From the NCBI GenBank assembly GCA_027604705.1, contig JADHYV010000054.1, positions 1 to 64,000 on the forward strand: a stretch of 64,000 nt of DNA. Reading direction: 5' to 3'. The position numbers were made by a program, and so were the translations under genes. This document shows positions 32,001 to 42,786 of the stretch, in pieces. The DNA is from Allomyces arbusculus (lineage: Eukaryota; Blastocladiomycota; Blastocladiomycetes; Blastocladiales; Blastocladiaceae). The notes beneath the pieces were generated by a model that worked only from the letters and a program-made list of their open reading frames with translations, made no database searches and was not told where the DNA came from. The first letter of the stretch is position 1, and the number at the start of each line of letters is the position of its first letter.

Positions 32001-35000
32001 GCCGATGGCGCTCTCGCCGAAATGGGCCGCGCGCTCGCAAAACTCGCCGAGACGTCGACGTCGGTGGCTGATAAGCTTGCCGCTGTGGATGCGCTGGTCG
32101 CGGCGGTCGCCAAGGATAAACCCGTGCGCCGCGCTGCCGTTGGCGCGGGGTTCACGTTCCACGACGTGTCCAATGCCGATGACGACGAGGACGAGGAAGA
32201 CGAGGACGATGCCACGCCCACGCCGCGGTCCCGCGCCGGCAGCGACGCGTCCGGTGCCGCACATGTACTTGTGCGGTCCCGGTCGATCTCGAGTCTGAGC
32301 TCGGCGGCCTCGCTGCACCATTCGCCCGCCCGCGCCGGCGCCCGGCCTCACATGCGGCGCAGTCACCGCACGCCGCACCGCAAGCGGATTGGGTCCCCGT
32401 CGGCGGCCCGTGATCCAGCGCCGTTGCTCGTGGCGCGCCCGGCGCGCGGGATGCCGATGTCACGGCATTTCCGCACGCGATTAGAGGCGGCGCGGCGGCG
32501 TGCGGCCGAGCACGCGCACCCGAAGATGATGGATGCGGTGGATGCGGACGTCGATGAAGAGGTGCTGCAGGACTGGACTCCGCCGGCCGTGCCGGTGGTG
32601 GTCAAGGAGTTGAAGGTGGAGCGCACGCGGCCGGTGCTCGGGATGGCCACGACGGTGCTGGATATTCCCGGGGATCTCGATTCCGATCTGCCCAAGCCCA
32701 CGGAACTGGAGCTGCCGCGCACACTCGTGCCCGTCACGCTCACCCCGCCCGCACCCGCGGTTCTCGCGCCCGCGCCCAAGATCGACTTGACGGAGGTCAC
32801 GTCGCAGATCGACCGCGTCGACGATTCCGTCGGTGCGATGCGCGCCGACATGGACGCGCGGCTCGCGGCGCTGGCCGCGGAAAGCAAGCAGCGCGACGCA
32901 TCATTTGCCGCGTTCACGTCGAGTCTGATGGCCACGTTCACGGCACACATGCAGGCCATGGAAGCGAAATGCGCGGCGCTAGTGTCGCAAGTCGCGGCAC
33001 TGCAGGCGGAACGGCGGCGGTCGTGGTCGCGCGCGAGGGGGTACGAGGCGGCCGCGGTCGAGGAGATGGAGGAGATTGGCACGCAGACAGAAGGGCGGGC
33101 GAGGGCCGGGTCGGTGGCGAGCACGAGCACGAGTTCGACGAGTGTCACGGCCGCGGTGGTCGTGCCGAGTGATGGGTCCCCCGTGATTGCCGCTATTACG
33201 ACGACGACGACCACGACGACGGGAGCGGGGAGCGGGATCGCAACGGTCGTGGATACCGCTGCGGGACCGGACTCGCCGATTTGGGAACATGACCCAGACC
33301 GCGTGTACGGATTTGATGCTGCCGCCGCAGCAGCCGCGGCTGTGGCAAATGGCCTCACCGCGAGCCCGCCGACGCCCACGCACCCACCGGTCCCGTCGTC
33401 GCCTACCGCTCCCACCGCCCCACCCAACGCCGCGCAGTCGGCCGGCGGGATCTTGAACTCGCTCGTGCGCCGCGCGTCGTCGAACTCGATGCTTGGGCCG
33501 ATCATTGCCGCGGTCTCGGGCACACCGGCGTCGCCGACCACAACCGATACGCCGCTCGCGCGGCCCGCATCGACGGCGCGGCCGCAGCCGCATTCGGTGT
33601 CGCCATCTTCGAGCACGGTCGCGCCCGCTGCTGAAGGCGGCGCTGCGGCTGCTTCTGCCGAGCGGCCGATGTCAATGGCATCGACGCGGTCGGGCACGGG
33701 GTCTGGCGGGACTGGTAACGCAGCCAATGCGCGCCCGATGTCGATGGCCTCAACGCGGTCGGACGCGGACGAGATTCTCGCATTCTTTGGCGGCGGGTCT
33801 GCCAACTCAGCCATGCACCGGCGCACGCTCGACCGGTACGAGCCCAAGAAAGTAGTCGTCCCGATCCACCTTGCCGCGACCACGCCGCCTACGACCCCGA
33901 CCATGTCGCTCGCGCGCGGCATGTCGTTTGCGTCACGCAACGCCTCGCGCGTATCGGTCGCGTCCATGTCGGCCGCCGAGCGGCCCACGCAACAAGCGCC
34001 GGCAGCACCGCGTGTCTGGTCGCTCATGGAGCCCGTTTGCGGCCCGCGCACGACTTCGCCGTGGTCGACGCTTGCTGGCGGTGCCAATGCGCGCCGCGAC
34101 CCGATTGTCGAGGAAGAGCATGTCCCATTGCAGACGGAGCAGCCGAGGCGGTCGTCGGCGCCATCCCCGCCGACCCCGATTGCGCGCGCCGTGCCGCACG
34201 CCATGGACGTGACTACCCCCGCTTCCGCGCCGTTGTTGAGCAATGCCGCGAGTGCCGCGAGTGTCGCGGCCCGTCCGCCGTCGCCGCCGCAGCCGAGTTT
34301 GCACGCCGACGTCGTCTCGCCGAGCGCACTGCGCCGGCGGAGTGACGGGTCCGGCACGGGCCCTGCGCCGGTCGCCAGCGACATGAGTGCTGGCAACACG
34401 ACCGCGCCGTCGCCGAAACCGGCACCCGCTGTCCCGGTACCAACTGCATCGCCCACGTCCCCAACGCTCGCGGCCGCCGACGCGGCCGCCGCGGCCACTC
34501 CTGCGTCGCCCACGCCCAGCAAGCCGTGGCTCCTCGACGCGGCGGGTGCCGCGGCCGTCCGCCGTTCCCCACCGTCGCGTCCCGGCGCGACGGCGACGCG
34601 CACGAGTCCTGTTACGCGCGCAGCCGAAATGTCGGGCGCGTCGATGCCGCGGTCGCCGTCGGTCGTCTCGCTCGGTCCGCCGGCATTGCACGTGCCCCCG
34701 CCTCCGTCGTCCCCGCCGCCGCCTTCGTCCCCACACACACCGCACTCGCCGCTCGTTGCGCCGTCGACGACGATCGTTCACGTTCACGGCGGCGCGACGC
34801 CCGTGCCGTACGATGAGGCGCGGAATGCGGCGGTCGCCGTGTCGGTCTCGGCGGTGGCGAGTTCGCCGACGCTGCGCCGGAAAAAATCGAAGCGCAAGAA
34901 GTGGTGGACGGTGATCAAGCGGTGGTTCCGCCGGAACCGTGCGCGCGGGCACGGCCGTGGGGTGAGTGTCACGGTGCCGCGGTCGAATGTGGATGAGGAT

Positions 35001-35045
35001 CGCGTGCAGTCGCCAGCGCATGCGGGTGGGGTGCGCACGTTGTGA
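29042..35045 (+). CDS. Very large C2H2 zinc-finger, mostly disordered protein
   Basis: Two exons, 29042-29096 and 29176-35045, give 1974 residues. The start ATG has an ideal context (CCACCAAGATGGCC), and the small first exon joins in phase 1 through GTACGC. A compact Cys/His region at about 283-400 holds three zinc fingers of C2H2/CHHC character: one with CGRKF and HLVEAH, one with CTKVF and HFKRHI, and one with CLDCGRKC and HICREH. Long Ser/Pro/Ala/Thr-rich segments surround them. A coiled coil lies at about 1220-1300. A strongly basic tryptophan-bearing tail at about 1918-1948 includes KKSKRKKWWTVIKRWFRR. Function is unknown: the fingers suggest nucleic-acid binding, while the tail could bind membrane or nucleic acid. 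Confidence 0.8.
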
Positions 35046-35588
35046 GGCCGTTCGTATTTATCGGTGTTGGCGCGCCGTTGGGCGGTTGGTTTGGCCCATT
35101 TTTGATTTTGATTTGGTTGTTGGTTGCTCTTGCCCGTGCGCCGTTTTTGGATTCGCGTTTTGAAGTACCTAGGCCCCACGATGATGCCTTGTGTTGTGCA
35201 TATCCGTACTCACTCGTTTTGATTGAATGCATTCTTTTTTGCCTTTTCGCCATGCTGAAGCCGATGTGCGACCCCGCCTGACAGCAGAACGGTGGGAACG
35301 TACACAGCAGCAGCATTTGGGAACACCAGATGGCTGGACGTGCAACAAGCGCAGTGGGGGCAGAGGGAGTCAAAGCTAGAATACTCGGGTACACGCTTGG
35401 CGAATGGGTAGTGCCCGCAGGAATGACCAGCGGCGCGGGGTCCGCCCAGCGCGAAGTTGGTCAGTGCGCGCAGGGAGCCCCTGGTGCGCACCCTCGTTTT
35501 CGCGTGTTTCCGTGGAGAATTCTGAATGAATGTCACAATAACCTGATCCCGCGCGACTGGTGCAAAAACTTCGCATTGAACGGAATTT
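35046..35588. other. Intergenic, 3' flank of zinc-finger gene
   Basis: T-rich just after the stop codon, as expected for a 3' UTR. No further gene was seen before the tRNA. Confidence 0.5.
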
Positions 35589-35660
35589 TGCGCCAGCCGG
35601 GGTTCGAACCCGGGCCGCTTCCTTGGAAGGGAAGAATGTTAACCACTACACTACTGGCGC
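35589..35660 (-). tRNA. tRNA-Gly (anticodon UCC)
   Basis: A 72-nt cloverleaf on the minus strand. The acceptor stem is GCGCCAG/CTGGCGC with discriminator A. The A box reads TAGTGTAGTGG and the B box GGTTCGAACCC. The anticodon arm is CTTCC-CT-TCC-AA-GGAAG, with the anticodon at 35625-35627. There is no intron, and CCA is not encoded, as usual in eukaryotes. Confidence 0.95.
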
Positions 35661-36444
35661 ATGCCCCGCTGCTGAGGGCGCTGCTGAGCAGCAACAGGCC
35701 CAGGCACCCCAGGCTGGCTGCCGTCGCGGTCCGCCACGTCGCCGCTACCGTGAGCCACAGTGCGATATTTGTGCGGTGCGCGAGTCGCGCCACTCCCTCA
35801 CTGTCTGCCGTGCGCGGCTCACGGCCCGCCAACGCGTCGCGGATGTTCTCCGTGGCGCCGATCCGTCGAATTTGCCAGGTTGGTCGGGTGGAGCGGGGTG
35901 ATGTAGCGTTCTGGACCGCGTGTCTGGGGGCGCCTTGAGCGTCCCCCTCATGGCGCTCCGTGAGTTCCTGAGGAGTGTTGGGTCCGGGTTCCGGTGGGCG
36001 AAGGGTTGGACAGACCAATTTTAGCGAGCCACCACCACCGTGGTTCCCTGAGCGGCCCGATGCAAGGCTTGTTTCGCATATTTGTGTCTCCTAGCGGCAA
36101 TCTTGTCGCACTGCGGCATAAGGAGTTTGCTAATAAACCTCGTCTCTACACTACTGGCGCAGAAGACGTCTTCACATAACTGATTTTGAGCCAGTTTACC
36201 AACCCCAAACGTTGATAGGGCTGTGATGTGGATCTGCCCCACGGCCACGTCTTACGGTTCCCTGGCTTTCTTGTCGTTACGATCAGCAATCATCATTTGC
36301 GACACTCACAGCAGCTGTTGATATTCTTTCTCAAACTGCATTCATATCGCTCTGTCGAAGCACGCTTCACCTGCTGCATTCTGTTTCTGGGACCCAAAAA
36401 GGTTGTTTCTCGCTTGACCAAGCATGTTTTTCTGTTGGCATCCA
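35661..36444. other. Region upstream of tRNA, partly bounded by 16-bp direct repeats
   Basis: The 16-nt sequence CTACACTACTGGCGCA, which covers the 5' end of the tRNA (35646-35661), recurs in the same orientation at 36146-36161, enclosing 484 bp. Within it, about 35735-35900 reads a short peptide with a CxxC...H...C pattern (QCDIC, then H and C) that might be a relic of a mobile element; this is uncertain. The rest up to the cytidylate kinase is AT-richer and gene-free. Confidence 0.4.
36146..36161. repeat. 16-bp direct repeat of the tRNA-Gly 5' end
   Basis: Exact copy of 35646-35661, same orientation, offset by 500 bp. Flanks on both sides differ, so only this edge of the tRNA is duplicated. 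Confidence 0.85.
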
Positions 36445-37398
36445 ATGGTTTCGACACGTAGGGTTGCGAGTGCTCTGCTCAGTACAGCCATGCCGCACAG
36501 CCATGCTCAAATCGCACCTTGCCAGCTCAGCTCAAGCAAATTTCGAGCATTGAGCGCAAGCGCGACGAGCAGACCGCCCGTGACGGCGACCCCTGCACGC
36601 CAATCCGTGTTGCAATGTGCGATCGACGGCCCCGCCGCGAGTGGAAAGAGTTCGTGTGCCGCTGCCGTTGCGCGCACGCTCGGGTTTGCATACCTCGACT
36701 CGGGCGCACTATTCCGCTGTGTACGCAAAAGCTACACCACGATCACGATCCGACGTCTCGGCAGCGGCAGGCACTGACCACCTGCACGCCGTGTTCAGAT
36801 CACGCTTAAGCACCTGCGCTGCGGCACGGACCCGACGGACTGGCACGACTTTACGGCAGCCACGGACTTGCGGCTCACCACGCTCCCAATGCTTACCGGC
36901 ACCACGGAAACGGCACCCGTGCGCCCGCGCGTGTTTATGGACGGTGAGGACGTGACCGCCGCAATCCGTACGGCCGCCGTCAACGCGCATGTCTCGTTCA
37001 TTGCTGCGATCCCAGACGTGCGCACGGCGCTCCTTGCCAAGAAGCGTGCACTCGGCGGCGGCATCGACGGCACGCTTCCGGTACCTGGTGGGTACGCTGG
37101 CGTCGTTATGGACGGCCGTGATATTGGGTCGACGGTCTTCCCGCACGCGCAACTGAAGGTGTACCTGACGGCGGCAGCACGTGTGCGTGCTGAGCGACGT
37201 GTGCGCGAGGCCGGTGGGGATCTTGATTTGATTGAGCAAGAGCTTACCAAGCGCGATGCGCTCGATATGGCGCGTGCCGTGTCGCCGCTGCGCAAGGCGG
37301 ACGACGCGGTGGAGTTGGACACGTCGGCCATGGCTCAGGAGGAAGTGGTGGCGACGATTGTCGGGTGGGTGCGCGACCGGATGCGGAACGGAAATTGA
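36445..37398 (+). CDS. cmk: Bacterial-type cytidylate kinase, probably organellar
   Basis: Phosphorylates CMP/dCMP with ATP. Exons 36445-36720 and 36799-37398 give 291 residues. The P-loop reads [11 protein letters not shown], followed by the Cmk-specific YLDSGALFR. After the intron come [24 protein letters not shown], a basic lid ([11 protein letters not shown]), and ELTKRDALD with [16 protein letters not shown]. These are hallmarks of the bacterial Cmk family, not of the eukaryotic UMP/CMP (adenylate-kinase-like) kinases. About 60 residues precede the catalytic core; they are rich in Ser, Ala and Arg with few acids, as in mitochondrial presequences. The ATG at 36445 was chosen for context over 36424. 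An intron and host-like codon use show it is not contamination. Confidence 0.88.
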
Positions 37399-38927
37399 TA
37401 TTTGGGAGGTGGTTTGGTTTTGCGAATGGATCATGGGCTCATCATTTTCACGACTTGGGGCTTCATGGCATTAAACGCCGCTAGTCCTCTCAGCGGCACG
37501 AAACTAGGTGGACAACAACCGCATCTGGATCCGGGACAAAATGCCAGCGTCTGGGAGGATGCTTATGCGCGACAAGGCATCGCTTTCGGGTCGACAGTAC
37601 TGCAAAATGGAGCCGTCAGGCTGGACCGCGACGAGCTGTCGCTCCCGTTGCCCATTGTTTGCGAATAACCCGAATCGTCGTTGTGCGGGCGCACCCTCTT
37701 GTAGCCGTCACGATCGTCTGCTCAGCTTCCGCCCGGCGCCGTCGCCCTGCCCACTGAAGCTCTTTGACACGCTCAACCATTTCGAGCATGCGCCTCGTCT
37801 GATTGCTGCTGCCGCGTGGACGGTCATTCGACCCCGCGACATGGCCAATCGGCTCCCGTTTCAGATTACTGTACCAAGCCGCCGCGAGGTCTGGGCGCGG
37901 GCATTCGCGACGCATGGGCCGCCCGCCCGCGCATCCAAGGTGCTCGAACCACCAGGGGGCTGTGGTACACGAACGATTCCATGCGTTTCGGTGTTATGAA
38001 TGTAGCGTGGACAGACTCTTTTTTCCTTTACAGACGTTGCGCATGCGCGTGAACTTTCTGGCTTGTCCAAGCGTGCGGCTCTCTTCGTTTGATGGTTCGA
38101 CAGCACGAGGGTTTTGCTCGAGATCACGCGCGCGTTGCACTGCACACCGCTGCACTTCTGACGCGATTCTCCCTTGGATGCTTGCTCAATTTGCGTTCTG
38201 CCGAGACCAGAGACTGTTCCAACAAACCAACCGCGTGTTGAATATTCTTTTCGTAGCGTTTCAAAGCCATGAGATGCGACCGCTGTAAATCCGTGACGAC
38301 GATAGTCCCTGCGGCGGCTGATTCGTCGGCGTATGAGCGCCCCCTTTGCCAAACTGCGAACAAACCATGAACAATCGTGAACAATCCGGCATTTCCGGCT
38401 GCCTGCAAAAGACTATTTCGAAGATCCTGCTCGTCTTGAACCAGCGATCACGCGCCCGAAGCCCCTTTTGTGCGCTCAACTTACGCACGCCCTCGCACAC
38501 CAGCTCGTCGGCCCAAGACTCGATGAGACTAATGCCGGCGACGGCAGCAGCCAGTGCGCGGCGACTCGCGCGATTGGACTCCTGGTGTGCATCGGCATGC
38601 GCGACGCGGCCCTCATGAGCCTGCGACACGATCCTGCTGCGCTAGCATAACAGATCATGAACCACACAGTCGGTCGCGCTGGCTGGCCCGCGCGGATTCG
38701 TGCACGACCGACGCGTCCCCTGGCTGAACGGATCATGTTTTCCACCACGCGGCATCAATGAGAACGACGATACTCAGCGCGCGCACAGCACGGCAAGGGA
38801 ACCTCCACGACAATGGACGCTCGACCGCGCCGCGACGTATAAAGAGCGCGCGTCGCGCCTGCCGACCGTGATCCGCACCGAGGCCCCTCCACGCGGCCAC
38901 TCATAGACCCGCGCCATCCCCTCCAAC
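37399..38927. other. Intergenic, fungalysin 5 promoter at its right end
   Basis: 1.5 kb without a recognisable gene. The right end holds TATAAAG at 38838-38844, 84 bp upstream of the fungalysin 5 ATG. Confidence 0.55.
38838..38844 (+). promoter_or_regulatory. TATA box of fungalysin 5
   Basis: TATAAAG in an otherwise GC-rich stretch, 84-90 bp upstream of the start codon. The equivalent box occurs before fungalysins 6 and 7. Confidence 0.65.
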
Positions 38928-41358
38928 ATGTCGTTCATCTCGTCGGCGCGCAAGTTCGCGATCCTCTTCCTCGTCGCGCTGATCGCGACGCAGGCCATCA
39001 CCGTGGTCGAAGCCAAGCGCGGCAACCGCAAGATCAAGCTCCCGGCGATTGCGCATAAGTCGTTCACCAAGGTCGCGCCCGTCGCGTCGCTCGTCGCAGG
39101 CGGCGGCAACACGGATCCGAAGGCGGTCGCGACGGCGTTCCTCACGTCGCAGCTGCACTTCCCGGCGTCCGAGTTTGTGATCAAGGATGTGGTGCCCGTA
39201 TCGGCGGGTTTGACGGCCGTGTACGCGCGCCAGCTCGTGAATGGGCTCGAGGTCGTGAACGGCGACATCAACCTGAACGTCAAGTACGTGTGACGCTAAT
39301 CCGCCGTCGCGCGACTCCTACGGTGATAGCAACTGATCTCTACCTCCTCCCACATCGTAGGAACGGCCAGGTCATCTCGTACGGTGACCGCTTCTACCGC
39401 GGCGCGCGCCCGTCGCGCCCGAACCTCGGCAACGAGGAGTCGGCTGGCGGTGCTGGCGGCAAGGCGCCCGCCGACGCCTTCAAGGCGCTGACCGACTTTG
39501 TTGGCGCAAAGCCCACCAAGGTGGACGTCAAGACGACCACGGCCGAAGGCAGTCACCAGGGCCCAACCTACGAGATTTCGACCGACATCGCCGCAAGCAA
39601 GGTGCCCGTCAAGTACGCCTACGTCCAGGACGGCAACAACATCAAACTTGTCTACTCGTACCAGGTGCACCTCGCCGACGGCAGCGCGTGGTACCACGGC
39701 CATGTGAACGCGCAGACGGGTGCGGTCGAGTTTGTCAACGATTGGGTCGCGGACGCCAAGTACTCGGTTCTGCCAGTCGGCACCGAGAACCCGACCAAGG
39801 GGCCCGTGAAACTTGTTGATTCGTCGACGGCGGTCAAATCAAACGCGTCGCCAAAGGGGTGGCACTCCAACGGATCCCAGTCGTTCAGCGACACGCGCGG
39901 GAACAATATTATCGCGCAGCCCGTACGTTTCTCTTGTTTTCGAGTATTTTCAAGTTTCTCCGTCCATGGAGCGCAAAGACTGACTGATTTTGCCTCGCGA
40001 TCAGAACACGGGCACGTCGTCCAAGAACGTTCGCCCCTCAGGCGGATCGGCGCTCGACTTTTCGGCCTACAAGCCTGACTTTACCAAGGCCGCCGAGACC
40101 TACACGAAGGCGGCGACGGTGCAGCTTTTCTACATGCTCAACACGGCGCACGACCTCTCGTACCAGTACGGTTTCGACGAGGTGTCGGGTAACTTCCAGG
40201 TGCGCGTGCTTCCACTCTCCATGTCTCATGGCCCTCCTTCGCACCCGAACCGTTCCATTCTCTTCTGACCTTCTCCACCCTATGTCACGTCCAAAGACCA
40301 ACAATTTCGGCAAGGGAGGTGCCGGGAACGACGCCGTCATTGCCAACGCGCAAGATGGGTCAGGTACAATTACGGCCGGTGTCGTCACTTGTTCTCTTTC
40401 TCTTCCGAGCTAACGATGATCACGATTGCCTCCGACGCTCAGATACCAATAATGCCGACTTTGCGACGCCTCCCGACGGCCAGCAGCCGACGACGCGCCA
40501 GTTTATTTTTACGCAGACAAACCCGACGCGCGACGGCGTCTACGACTTGACGATTCCGTTCCACGAGTTCATGCACGGCATCACCAACCGTCTGACTGGC
40601 GGGCCGTCCAACACTGACTGCTTGGCCGACGGCGAGTCGGGCGGCATGGGCGAGGGGTGGGGTGATGTCTTCGGTCTGTGGGCCAACGTGTTGAAGTCGA
40701 ACGTCAAGCGTGGCACGGCCCTCCCGATGGGCGCGTATGTTTCGGGCCAACCGAACGGGATTCGCACCTACCCGTATTCTACCGACATGAACGTGTGCCC
40801 GAACGTATATTCTTACCTTGGGCAATACGTGCGTACCGGCTTCTCTATCTGATTCGCGCGCTGGGAATACTGAGCTAACTCGCCGCGACTTTCTCCACTC
40901 CCGTGTATTTTAGAACGAGGTGCACATGATTGGCGAGGTTTGGGCGTCGATGCTGCTCGAAGTCTACTTCAACCTGGTGCGTACATATTTCGCGGCTCCA
41001 TGATCTCAGGTGCCTTGACGCGCCAGCCGCACGCACACACAACAGCGTGATACCTAACGCTTCACCTTCCCTCTCAACCTGAACCTAGGTTGACAAGTAC
41101 GGCTACGGCGACATTTGGGCCGCCGATCTGTCCAAGGGCAACGGCCTCTTCTTCCGTCTGGTGCTTGACGGCAACAAGATCCAGCCCTGCAGTCCCACTC
41201 TGGTCGACGCGCGCGACGCTATCCTGCAGGCCGACACAAACCTGACGGGCGGCCAGAACCAGTGCGAGATCTGGAAGGGCTTTGCCAAGCGCGGTCTCGG
41301 CTATTCGGCGCAGGCGGGCTACTACACGGACGCGTTTGACCTGCCGAGCGGGTGCTAA
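38928..41358 (+). CDS. Fungalysin 5, secreted M36 metallopeptidase, seven exons
   Basis: Secreted zinc metallopeptidase. Exons 38928-39283, 39361-39922, 40005-40199, 40297-40363, 40443-40828, 40914-40976 and 41089-41358 code for 632 residues. The signal peptide is residues 1-29 (hydrophobic core [17 protein letters not shown]). The propeptide ends exon 1 with [14 protein letters not shown] and includes WYHGHVNAQTGAVEFVNDWV. The catalytic site is HEFMH (His434, His438) with Glu464 in GMGEGWGD, Asp following WG instead of WS. Intron 1 sits at the same codon as in the three-exon genes; the other five are specific to this clade. It is closest to the genes at 42787 and 49012. Confidence 0.92.
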
Positions 41359-42786
41359 GCAATGGACACGCGTCTGGGACGCGGTGGACGTGTGTGCGCG
41401 GGGCGCGGTGGAGAGGAAAGGTATGGCGCCGAAGAGGCTGCTTTTTGTAGAAAAGTAGAGGGGCTGGGCCCGGGTTGTTTGCGTTGGTTGACATGATGAA
41501 TGAGATTGATGCATGTGTCATGTTATTGCTCAGGCTCGCTGCCAGCTCACTGTCCGTCGCTCGAAATCGGCCGGTGTTCGCACGAATCGGGGTCCAGTCT
41601 TGTGGAGATGCTCGCTTTTCTGGGCGAGTTTGCAGCCAAGAGCTCCAGATCTATCAGCGGACTTGACTCGCCAATTCTTCAAGCAATCAGAATTGTGATG
41701 CTGCTGGAATGTCTTGTCATGAGTGTCGCTCCCGTCTTTTGGCCATACTGTCGTGTTGGCTCAAATTCATTTCTCTGGCGCGGTGTCGCCACAGCACGCG
41801 CTTTCACTCAGTAACGCAGGTATTGATGCTCGGACGTGCACGGTTCGGCGGCACAGAAATATGGTCTGGAAGTATCCCCCGCGGTTGGGTCAATCCCAGA
41901 GAAACTGTCTCCCCGTTGCACCACGATTCCAAATCGTGTCGCAGAACTAGTATCCCAAAATGCATCATCCTCTCTCGCCGCCCTCTCGAATCTCAATCCT
42001 GCACCGTCGCCACGCCGAAACGCGCCTGTGAATTTTCCGGAATTCATGAAGTGGCGAGAGCGGTCCATGCGATTTGCCTTTGAAGCACGCCCAGGCGATC
42101 TGACAGTTTGGGTGGCGTCGTCGCACAGCCAGCGCCTTGCTCATCATCAAGAAAGAACCCGCAAAGAAGCCCGTATTCATTGACGGCAAGTGCCGTTGTC
42201 TTGAACACGCTCTCGATTTACGACGAAATTCTTCCTTTTAAACTGAAAATGTCGAGGATGGAGCTCCTCAAAGGCGCCCGAACATGCCACTTGGTCGTGG
42301 GCGATGTGCTGACGCACGCACGTCAGCAGCGCCCACGCGCACCAAGCTCGCCACAAAAAACCAATGTCAACCATCACGACAACAAGGAGAACAAGTTTCG
42401 ATTCCCGACTTGCAGCAAGACTCTTGCCAGCAACGCCGGCCCGACCGCGCGCCCGACCGTCTTGTGCGACGTGCCCTCAACATATTTTGCGTCGCGAATT
42501 GTTGCGGATTGGGCCAGAACCGACTCGACGAGGCGTGCTCCACGACGCCGCACCTATGCTCTCGACACAGTCCTGCGACGAGCGCACGGCGAGCGGGCTG
42601 GCGCCGCCGCAAGACACGTCGCCTTTCGCCACACCGCGCGCGCGATCTCGAGCGCCCGTTTTTGCCAAGAGACTCAGCATGGATCAACTATAAAGTCCGT
42701 GGTCCCAGCACGACTCGCGCACGCTCTCGAACCAAGGACCAGCCCGCGCGCGCGTCCTCGATAGACCAATAGACGAACCATCGACC
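41359..42786. other. Intergenic, fungalysin 6 promoter at its right end
   Basis: 1.4 kb with no recognisable gene. TATAAAG lies at 42689-42695. Confidence 0.55.
42689..42695 (+). promoter_or_regulatory. TATA box of fungalysin 6
   Basis: TATAAAG 98 bp upstream of the start codon, as in the paralogues. Confidence 0.65.

Noticed and set aside
30269-34738. Two very long minus-strand open frames (650 and 791 codons) opposite the zinc-finger gene
   Set aside because: They are antisense shadows of a GC-rich, GC3-biased plus-strand gene. Their translations are Ser/Ala/Arg-rich without domains, whereas the plus strand has zinc fingers and a good start.
35735-36000. Short CxxC...H...C peptide next to the tRNA as evidence of a retroelement
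   Set aside because: The spacing differs from a classical zinc knuckle and no other element part is visible, so it is noted only as a possible relic and not annotated as a mobile element.
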